Below the pieces are notes generated by a model that saw only the letters and a list, made by a program, of their open reading frames with translations, was not told the origin of the DNA and did not search any database. A stretch of DNA of 64,000 nt from Balamuthia mandrillaris (taxonomy: Eukaryota > Discosea > Longamoebia > Balamuthiidae), in contig JAVKOQ010000033.1 of NCBI GenBank assembly GCA_031835245.1, forward strand, positions 186,001 through 250,000, in the 5' to 3' direction. Below, one piece after another: positions 56,774 to 64,000 of this stretch (positions are counted from its first letter, which is position 1; every line of letters starts with the position of its first letter). Position numbers and translations under genes: made by a program.

Positions 56774-57700
56774 TTGGCTACTGGAAGGCAGCAAGTATGC
56801 AAATTACCCAATTTCCATATGAGAAGGTAGTGACAATAAATAACAATACAAGTCTTCCAAAAGACTTGTAATTGGAATGAATACAATTTAAATCCCTTAA
56901 AGCATAACAATTGAAGGGCAAGTCTGATGCCAGCAGTCACAATAATTCTAGCTCTAATAGCATATATTAAAGTTGTTGCAGTTAAAAAGCTTTAGTTGGA
57001 TCTTGGAGTGTTTGATAGGGCTGGTCTGTTGAAATAGGTGAGCACCATCCTGCTTGTTCCTTTTATTTAGGTTCTTATCCTTGCCATTCACTTAGTGAAG
57101 AACTAGGTTCTGCTTTTGCCCTCAAGTGGGACAGAGCTGAAAGCTCTGATCATTTACTTTGAAAAAATTAAAGTGTTCAAAGCAAATAAGTTAAAATGGT
57201 CATTGAATATATTGATATGAGATAATGGAATAAGTATATCTACTTATTTTGTTAGTTTCTAAGTAGGAAAAAATGATTGATAGGGATAATTGAAGGCATT
57301 AATATTTAATTGTCAAAGGTGAAATTCTTGGATTTATGAAAGATTAACTTCTGTGAAAGCATTTGGTAAGGATGTTTTCATTAATCAAGAACAACAGTTA
57401 GGAGATTGAAGATAATTTGATACCATTGTAGTTTTAACCATAAATGATGCTAATCAATAATTAAGAGACATTACACATGCTGCTCAAAAGACAGTATGAA
57501 CAACTCAACCAGCAGCTTGTGAGAAATCATAAGTCATTGAGTTCCAGAGGTAGTATGGTTACAAGGCTGAAACTTGAAGGAATTGGCAGAAGGGCATCAC
57601 CAGGAAGTAGTAAGATGTTTATATGAGGGACCACATCATTTAACTTGGAAAGAAAACTTCTCTTTTGTATACCAGTCCAGATAAAACATAACTTGAGAAA
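56774..57700 (+). pseudogene. Decayed partial 18S rRNA gene copy
   Basis: The sequence follows conserved nuclear small-subunit rRNA in order: GGAAGGCAGCA, AGTGACAATAAATAACAATAC, AATTTAAATCCCTTAA, GAGGGCAAGTCTGGTGCCAGC-like, TTAAAGTTGTTGCAGTTAAA, the V4 region, TTACTTTGAAAAAATTA, GGTGAAATTCTTGGATT and GGATGTTTTCATTAATCAAG, then AAGGCTGAAACTT and AGGAATTGGCAGAAGGGCA. Many universally conserved positions are changed, mostly G-to-A or C-to-T (for example TAATAATTCTAGCTC-like in place of GGTAATTCCAGCTC). The 5' third and the 3' end of the molecule are missing. It is a dead copy, not a functional rDNA unit. Confidence 0.85.
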
Positions 57701-58020
57701 GTAATTGTGAGGTGAAGGGTATTTTGTTGTTGCTGTTTACTTGTCTTGTAGTCTTGATTGAAAATAGGTTTTGTTTTTGGTAATAAATGCTTGTATTCTT
57801 TTTTTCTTCTTTTATCTCTTTTTTTGCTTGCTTTAGGGAAAGGTAGTAGCCACTTTGGCTTTTCTTCTTTGCCTTAGTGAGTGTTGTTCTTCTATAGTGA
57901 ATTTCCTTTATCTTATTCTCCTTTTTCTAGGTTCTTTCTTTCTTTTTTTTTTCACTTGGTAGGCTTTTGATTAGTTATAAGTGTTCTGTTTTTCTCATTA
58001 ATACTCTTTTTTCATTTTTT
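57701..58020. other. AT-rich gap after the rRNA relic
   Basis: T-rich sequence (runs of CTTTTTTTC type) with no coding frame or RNA similarity that I recognise. It may be further decayed rDNA or transposon sequence. Confidence 0.35.
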
Positions 58021-58648
58021 ATTTCTAGGAAGCAAAACTCCACAACCAAGGCACCTACCTGAAAACCAATAACAAAGCCTTGAAGAAGAAGGGAAATAGA
58101 TAAACCTGGATGGAAATGGTTGAACACAGATAAACAGGTGAGCAGAAATTAACTTGCAAAAAAGCAAAGACATGACATAAACTATATAATTTCTATAATT
58201 GGAGACCAAAAACATTATAACCAATGGACCTTGATGAATACCAATGCTCAGGCCTTTAACAACAAATGAAAATAGATGAACTGGCACCCAAAAAGCTGAA
58301 AACCAATGGACTGGTCAAAAATTAGGGGCTAAAATCACCCAAAAGCTAAGCAATCCACTAGCAAAGTCTAGAAGGTTTATTAGGCAACCAAGGCACTTGG
58401 ATGAAAACCAATGGTAAGGTCTTGAAGAAGAAGGAAAATAGATAAACTTGGATGGAAATGGCTGAAAACAGATAAGCTGACAGGGAAACATAGCACAACA
58501 AAGAAATTCATCTCTCTATAGTTGGAATTTTTGAATTTCTAAGAAGCAAAACTCCACAACCAAGGCACCTACCTGAAAACCAATGGTAAAGTCTTGAAGA
58601 GGAAGGAAAATAGATGAACTGGGATGGAAATGGCTGCTAACAGATGGA
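58021..58648 (+). repeat. Three imperfect direct repeats of a roughly 105-bp unit
   Basis: Copies at about 58021-58136, 58385-58478 and 58534-58648 share CTCCACAACCAAGGCACCTA (first and third), GAAAACCAAT, TCTTGAAGA and GATGGAAATGG in the same order. The first and third also share an ATTTCTA lead-in. The spacers hold shorter related pieces (AATAGATGAACTGG, AAAACCAATGGA). No coding potential. The unit looks like a decayed tandem or dispersed repeat of this region. Confidence 0.75.
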
Positions 58649-58752
58649 CAATTATATACTAACTTGCTTAACAGCAAGTTAGTTTCTACCATCCATCTGT
58701 TAGCAGCCATTTCCATCCCAGTTCATCTATTTTCCTTCCTCTTCAAGACTTT
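58588..58752. repeat. Perfect 61-bp inverted repeat with nested hairpin
   Basis: Positions 58588-58648 are the exact reverse complement of 58692-58752. The 43-base spacer contains another perfect 10-bp stem, ACTAACTTGC / GCAAGTTAGT, closed by TTAACA. The left arm is the distal part of the third direct repeat. A transcript would fold into one very long hairpin. It borders the copia element on its left. Confidence 0.9.
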
Positions 58753-58895
58753 AAAATAACACAATAATTTAAATGATTATTCCCTTGACATTCCAAGCAG
58801 GATGCAGAGCACATCTTTTCTTTCACATATTGTACCCCTTCCACTGCATACCTCTACTCATCTAACAGGTTATGGGCCTGTAACTCACACACAAA

Positions 58896-61730
58896 ATGAC
58901 GACTCTATGCTCTAGCAACTCTCTTTCCATCTTTGATGGCAAAAACTATGAGCACAGTCATTCTCAAGGAAAGAAACCTTCCCTTGCTCACCTTCGTACA
59001 TTCGGTTGTTCTGCCTTTGTGCATGTCCCGAAGTCCCAACGAAACAAGCTTGCCCCTTGCGCCAAAGAAACGATCTACCTCGGTCCTGAAACAGGAGCCA
59101 AAGCCTATCGTCTCTACAACAAGGCAACAAAATCGATTGTTGTCAGCAAGGATGTTACCTTTGTGGAAAGCAATCCTGTCCCCATCGACGAAAGTCCCTA
59201 CGTAATTGTCTACCCTGGTGAGGATGATGACGACGATAGTGACGACGACGACGACGACGACGATGTCCCAGGCGGCTCCAAGACCTCTGCAAGCCCTGCT
59301 CAAAACGTACCTCACGCTATCTCCCCGAACAGCGTCTCTCCTCCGGGTCCTACCGCTACGACAGCGGCCTCTCCTCACAACGATGCTCAACTCATGGATC
59401 CCGAAGGACCCCCTCCGCTGATATCGGACTACTCCCACGACGCTGGATCATCCTCGTCAGAAGCTCTGATTCCTCAGTCCAGCGCTCTAAGCGAGCACCT
59501 TCCGTCTGATTCAGACGTTGAAGACGAACCTAACTCATTCTCATTTGAACCGTATCATTTCATTGATGACGGTGGTGGCCCCTCTCAACAACTCTTCTCC
59601 TCCGATCTCTCTGGCAGTGCCCCAGATGATTCATTCTCAGAACCTCAGCTCGCCCAATCCTCGCCACCTGAATCGGAAGAAGAAGAAGATGAAGATAATG
59701 ACGTACCAGCATCAACGTCCTTCAACAAGGAAGCACTCCCTTCTCGCTCTTCTACTACCTCGACTACAACGTCACCTTCAGGGGGAGCATCTCTATCAAC
59801 CAACTCGCTCTCGCCTGGCTCGGCACCCTCATCTCCGAGAAGACCTTCCTCCTCCTCGTCCTCGGCACTCTCACTCCCGAGAACACCTCCCTCCTCCACT
59901 AACTCTAGGCGCTCTAACACAGGGGGAGCAGAATCATCATCATCATCACGATCGTCTCCAGCCTCTCCAACCTCACGCAGAAAGCAGAAGAAAACCATTA
60001 CAACAAAAGTCAAAGGGAAACGTGTACGACTCCGCATCCCATCCTCTCAAGCTCCTCGACGCTCTCAGCGCAATTCGAAACCACCGGAGCGGTTAGCCGA
60101 CCTCTACACGCCCCAGCTCTACCTCTCGGTTGTCCTTCCTGCAAGCGTGAAGTTGCCAACCTCCGCAGAAGAAGCACTCAAAGATCCAAATTGGAATGCA
60201 GCCATGCATAGCGAAATCAACTCACTCATCAAGAACAAGACTTACGTCCTTGTTCCGCGTCCGAAGAAAATCACCGGCCAAAAGCAGCAGAAGCATATCA
60301 TCAAGTCCAAGTGGGTCCATCGTCTCAAAGTCAACCCCAACGGTACCATCGATCGCTACAAGTCCCGTCTCGTTGCTAAAGGCTTCACTCAAGTTGCCGG
60401 CGTCGACTACTTCGAGACTTTCTCTCCAGTCGCTAAGCTCGTCTCGGTTCGCATCCTCATCTACATAGCCACCTCTGAAGACATGGAGCTTCACCAGATG
60501 GATGTCAACACTGCCTTTCTCTACGGCGTTCTCGACGTGGAAATCTACATGGAACAACCTGAAGGCTTCGTCGATCCTAAGCGTCCAGACTGGGTATGGC
60601 GTCTCCAACGCTCTCTCTACGGCCTCAAGCAAGCTCCAAGAATCTGGAACCATGTCATCGATGAGTTCCTCAAGAGTCTCGGCTTCGTGCAATCCTCGGC
60701 GGACCAGTGCATCTACGTCAAGTTCGAAGGGGGAGAAAAATGTATCATCGCCCTTTACGTGGATGACTTACTCATCGTCACCTCGAATAAGCAACTTCTT
60801 GCCTACATCAAGTCTGAACTCTCTCGACGTTTCGACATGAAAGACCTCGGTGAAGCGAAATACATCCTTGGGCTTGAAATCAAACGCGACCGCAAAAATC
60901 GCAAAACCACTCTTCTTCAAACCAAGTACACGAATGATATCCTCAAACGCTTCAACCTCTCCAAAGAATCGTCCTTCTCACAGTTTACTCCTTTGGATCC
61001 TGGTGACGTTCTTCTCAAGAAACGACCAAACCAAAGCCCTCTGGACACCAAGATACCCTATCGCAGCGCAGTTGGCAGCCTCATGTATGCCATGGTTGGA
61101 ACTCGTCCCGACATTGCAGCTGCTGTCAGCCAAGTCTCTCAATTCCTCTCTGAGCCAACTCTTCAACATTGGAAGTCAGTGAAGCACATCCTCCGCTATC
61201 TCCTCGGAACCAGCAACTACGGGCTTCACATCGATGGAAACATCCCTAATCCTCTAAAACTCGTTGGCTACTCCGACTCTGACTGGGCTGGTGATCAGAA
61301 CACTCGACGCTCTCGAACCGGCTACGTGTTCTTCCTCTGTGGCGCTCCCGTTTCCTGGAACAGCAAGAAACAACCATCCGTTGCTCTCTCGGCCACCGAA
61401 GCAGAATACATGGCTCTCTCTCAAGCTACGTGCGAAGCGATATGGCTCAAATATCTTCTCAAAGACCTCGGCTACGAACAACGTGACGCAACTACCATTC
61501 ATGTGGATAATAAAGGCTCCATTGACTTGGCCAAGAACCCTGTTCATCATCCAAGGACCAAGCACATCTCCGTCCGTTGGCACTTCATTCGAGAAAAGGT
61601 AGCCTCCAAGGAAATAGCTCTCAAGTACATTCCTACCAGGGACAACATCGCGGACATCCTTACCAAGAACCTCGCCAAGGCAAAGCATCAGCGAGCTATC
61701 CAGGCGCTAGGTATATCCAGTTCGCATTGA
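58896..61730 (+). CDS. Copia-type polyprotein fragment: Gag start fused to integrase C-terminus, RT and RNase H (944 aa)
   Basis: Uninterrupted frame. MTTLCSSNSLSIFDGKNY is a typical copia Gag start. It is joined almost directly to KKPSLAHLRTFGCSAFVHVP, the post-integrase SH3-like segment. A long Ser/Pro/acidic linker follows. The RVT_2 domain (about residues 430-680) has QMDVNTAFLYGVLDVEIYME and the catalytic LYVDDLLIV at about 620. RNase H (about 790-930) has GYSDSDWAGDQNTRRSRTGY and LSATEAEYMALSQATCEAIW. Without protease or integrase core this copy could move only if these are supplied in trans. Codon structure is intact, so either its decay is recent or it is retained. Confidence 0.92.
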   Translation: MTTLCSSNSLSIFDGKNYEHSHSQGKKPSLAHLRTFGCSAFVHVPKSQRNKLAPCAKETIYLGPETGAKAYRLYNKATKSIVVSKDVTFVESNPVPIDESPYVIVYPGEDDDDDSDDDDDDDDVPGGSKTSASPAQNVPHAISPNSVSPPGPTATTAASPHNDAQLMDPEGPPPLISDYSHDAGSSSSEALIPQSSALSEHLPSDSDVEDEPNSFSFEPYHFIDDGGGPSQQLFSSDLSGSAPDDSFSEPQLAQSSPPESEEEEDEDNDVPASTSFNKEALPSRSSTTSTTTSPSGGASLSTNSLSPGSAPSSPRRPSSSSSSALSLPRTPPSSTNSRRSNTGGAESSSSSRSSPASPTSRRKQKKTITTKVKGKRVRLRIPSSQAPRRSQRNSKPPERLADLYTPQLYLSVVLPASVKLPTSAEEALKDPNWNAAMHSEINSLIKNKTYVLVPRPKKITGQKQQKHIIKSKWVHRLKVNPNGTIDRYKSRLVAKGFTQVAGVDYFETFSPVAKLVSVRILIYIATSEDMELHQMDVNTAFLYGVLDVEIYMEQPEGFVDPKRPDWVWRLQRSLYGLKQAPRIWNHVIDEFLKSLGFVQSSADQCIYVKFEGGEKCIIALYVDDLLIVTSNKQLLAYIKSELSRRFDMKDLGEAKYILGLEIKRDRKNRKTTLLQTKYTNDILKRFNLSKESSFSQFTPLDPGDVLLKKRPNQSPLDTKIPYRSAVGSLMYAMVGTRPDIAAAVSQVSQFLSEPTLQHWKSVKHILRYLLGTSNYGLHIDGNIPNPLKLVGYSDSDWAGDQNTRRSRTGYVFFLCGAPVSWNSKKQPSVALSATEAEYMALSQATCEAIWLKYLLKDLGYEQRDATTIHVDNKGSIDLAKNPVHHPRTKHISVRWHFIREKVASKEIALKYIPTRDNIADILTKNLAKAKHQRAIQALGISSSH

Positions 61731-61737
61731 GGGGGAG

Positions 61738-61994
61738 TGTTGAAATTTCTCTACAATGCTCCTATTACCCGCTTTCGCTATTTTCTAATTCCCCGATTTA
61801 CACGATGTCATCATCCTTGATGCCATCCCTTTCCTTCCCTCTGATAGCTATGACGCTATCCTATTTCTCCTTTCTCCCGCTCTTATATTTAAAGAGCTCC
61901 TTTATCGTTTGTATTCTAATAGACAGACAGACAATACACATCTTTTCTTCCACACATTGTTTCCCTTCCACTGCACACCTCTATTCTTCTAACA
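61738..61994 (+). repeat. Copia LTR (257 bp), shared by the two tandem copies
   Basis: Starts TGTTGAAATTTC right after the polypurine tract and ends TTCTAACA right before the second copy's GGTTATGGGCC. A TATATTTAAA box lies at about 61883-61892, roughly where LTR promoters sit. It serves as 3' LTR of copy 1 and 5' LTR of copy 2. Confidence 0.88.
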
Positions 61995-63605
61995 GGTTAT
62001 GGGCCTGTAACTCACACACAAAATGACGACTCTATGCTCTAGCAACTCTCTTTCCATCTTTGATGGCAAAACTATGAGCACAGTCATTCTCAAGGAAAGA
62101 AACCTTCCCTTGCTCACCTTCATACATTCAGTTGTACTGCCTTTGTGCATATCCCAAAGTCCCAATGAAACAAGCTTGCTCCTTGTGAAAAAAGAAACGA
62201 TCTACTTGAATCCTGAAATAGGAGCCAAAGCCTATTGTCTTTACAACAAGGCAACAAAATCAATTGTTGTCAGCAAGGATGTTACCTTTGTGGAAAGTAA
62301 TCCTGTCCCCATTGATGAGAGTCCCTATGTAATTGTCTACCCTGGTGAGAAAGATGATGATGATGTCCCAAGCAGCTCCAAGACCTCTGCAAGTCCTGTA
62401 CAAACCATACCTCACGCTATTTCTCTGAACAGTGTTCCTCCTCCAGGTCCTACTGCTACAACAGTGGCCTCTCCTCACAATGATGCTCAACTCATGGATC
62501 TCAAAGGACCTCCTCCACTGATACTGGACTCCTCCCATGATGCTGGATCATCCTTATCAGAAACTCTGATTCCTCAGTCCAGCACTCTAAGCGGGCACCT
62601 TCCATCTGATTCAGACATTGAAGATGAACCTAACTCACTCTCATTTAAACCATATCATTTCATTGATGACGGTGGTGGCCCCTCTCAACAACTCTTGTCC
62701 TCCGAATTCTCTGGAAGTGCCCCAGATGATTCATTCTCAGAACCTGAGAATCCTTGCCATCTGAATTGAAAGAAGAAGAAGAAGATGATGATGATGTACC
62801 AGCATCAACGTCCTTCAACAAGGAAACACTCCCTTCTTGCTCTTCTACTACCTCAACAACAATGTCACCTTCAGGAGGAGTACCTCTCTCAACCATCTCA
62901 TTCTCGCCTGGCTCAGCATCCTCATCTCTAAGAAGACCTTCCTCCTCCTCATCCTTGGCACTCTCACTCCCCAGAACACCTTCCTCCTCCACTAGCTCGA
63001 GGCACTCTAACACAGGGGGAGCAGAATCATCATGAGCATCATCAGCAAGATCATCTCCAGCCTCTCCAACCTCATGCAGAAATCAGAAGAAAACCATTAC
63101 AACAAAAGTCAAAGGGGAATGTGTGCGACTCTGCATCCCAGCCTCTCAAGCTTTTTGACACTCTCAGCACAACTCGAAACCACTGAAGTGGTTAGACGAC
63201 CTCTACACACCCCAGCTCTACCTCTCAGTCATCCTTCCTGCAAGCATGAAATTGCCAATCTCCGCATGAATGTCAACACTGCCTTTCTCTACAACATTCT
63301 TGATGTGGAAATCTACATAGAACAACCTGAAGGCTTTGTTGATCCTGAGCATCTAGACTGGGTATGGCATCTCCAACACTCTCTCTACAGCCTCAAGCAA
63401 GCTCCAAGAATCTGGCACCATGTGAGTTTCTCAAGAGTATCAGTTTTGTGCAATCCTCAACAGACCAGTGTATCTACATCAAGTTTGAAGGGGGAGAAAA
63501 ATGCATCATCACCCTTTATGTGAATGACTTACTCATCACCACCTTGAATAAGCAGCTTCTTGTCTACATCAAGTCCAAACTCTCTCAACATTTCCACAAG
63601 AAGCT
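61995..63605 (+). mobile_element. Ty1/copia copy 2, degenerate
   Basis: Begins with the same primer-binding zone and MTTLCSSNSLSIFDGK start at 62023, and has the same Gag-to-integrase deletion junction as copy 1. A missing A near 62070 shifts the frame, and a later indel near 62190 restores it. More shifts and stops follow, and a deletion near 63267 removes the segment between the linker and VNTAFLY. It ends abruptly inside RT at about 63600. Differences from copy 1 are dominated by C-to-T and G-to-A changes, many at CpG. Confidence 0.88.
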
Positions 63606-64000
63606 GATGGACTGTTGAATTACATCATTGCTAAAAGTCAGGCAAGTTGGTCTGTATGGACCTAATCAGTAAGTTGCCCTTGGCAGTCAAAGAGTACCAA
63701 TAAACTTTCAACTCTTTTTGGCATCAAGCATAAATACATAATGGCAGAGCATTTCCAAGGAAATAACCTAATGTATTATACCAACAACTTGTGACAATTT
63801 GTGAATGGCAGGCAACAAGCCTGGAGTATGTACCTTCCAATGCTACTTACTCTTGCCACTGCCAGGATGACAATTGTCAACCTCTTACAAGCTTTTATTT
63901 GGGAGAGAAATAGCATGGCAAGCTAGAGGAAGAGTTTAAGGTTGGCAACCTAGTTCTCATTCACTCCAAAGCCACATCAATTGGCAAGTTTAAGAAACTC
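63606..64000 (+). mobile_element. Probable Ty3/gypsy integrase C-terminal remnant (continues past the window)
   Basis: At 63926-64000 one frame reads EEEFKVGNLVLIHSKATSIG and KFKKL. This resembles the KVGDLVLxH... segment just before the chromodomain-like end of gypsy-type integrases. Upstream, EYVPSNATYS and PLTSFYLGEK weakly recall the PLAEFAYN and TPFYLNYG motifs of the same region. Stops and frame changes show decay. The call rests on short motifs. Confidence 0.5.

Larger units (their letters stand above)
58801..61994 (+). mobile_element. Ty1/copia LTR retrotransposon, copy 1 (internally deleted, 5' LTR truncated)
   Basis: A truncated 5' LTR end (about 58801-58867) finishing TCTAACA is followed by GGTTATGGGCC, the probable primer-binding zone, and one long open frame (58896-61730). 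A purine-rich GAGGGGGAG polypurine tract precedes the 3' LTR (61738-61994), which begins TGTTGAAATT and ends CTAACA, giving TGTT...AACA termini. Gag, protease and integrase core are absent: the frame jumps from a Gag-like start to the integrase C-terminal region. Reverse transcriptase and RNase H are intact. Confidence 0.93.

Noticed and set aside
56692-56940. Minus-strand open frame in the rRNA relic
   Set aside because: It is antisense to recognisable 18S segments and has no protein motif.
58021-58752. CRISPR-like array
   Set aside because: Repeats are long, diverged and irregularly spaced in a eukaryotic transposon-rich region; no spacer pattern and no cas genes.

Overview
This is nuclear DNA of a unicellular eukaryote. 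Protein genes are split by short GT-AG introns, mostly 50-250 bases, with strongly pyrimidine-rich 3' ends. Genes lie tail-to-tail or head-to-head with gaps often under 300 bases. A metacaspase, an ankyrin-RhoGEF-PH protein, an aldonolactone oxidase and F-box/ankyrin proteins with a repeated GCPWD signature argue against animals and land plants. An amoebozoan or other free-living protist fits best; I cannot name the species.

Layout. 1-8.8 kb: end of a GIGYF-like gene, an unknown basic protein, a very large armadillo-PB1-F-box-WD40 gene, and a MORN protein. 8.9-17.8 kb: SDHAF2, an F-box/GCPWD ankyrin protein, a metacaspase with lysine-rich insertions, an ankyrin-RhoGEF-PH protein, and a papain-family protease. 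18.6-24.5 kb: KDM8/JMJD5 and BOP1. 24.7-34 kb: a DUF4139 protein, an aldonolactone oxidase, a COG2521-type methyltransferase, KXD1, a relic SMC exon, and a disrupted haem-catalase-like gene. 34.7-41 kb: an XRN exonuclease, an unknown helical protein, and a REX1BD homologue. 41.4-49.7 kb: TBL3/UTP13, ribosomal proteins eL34 and eL38 from a shared promoter, and TMEM201/Ima1. 49.9-56.6 kb: a broken GCPWD ankyrin gene, ASCC2, a UBE2Q-like E2 and a PEBP protein.

From about 56.7 kb to the end the character changes sharply: a decayed 18S rRNA copy, diverged repeats, a 61-bp perfect inverted repeat, two copia-type retroelements in tandem around one LTR, and a Ty3/gypsy remnant. Many differences look like C-to-T or G-to-A decay, as expected of methylated, silenced DNA.

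Themes: BOP1 and TBL3 are ribosome-biogenesis WD40 proteins, next to two ribosomal protein genes. GIGYF, XRN and ASCC2 act in mRNA or ribosome quality control in other organisms. Physical linkage is not evidence of co-regulation.

Exon models were built by hand from splice signals and reading-frame continuity. Most close perfectly in frame. Genes that need a frameshift are flagged individually.
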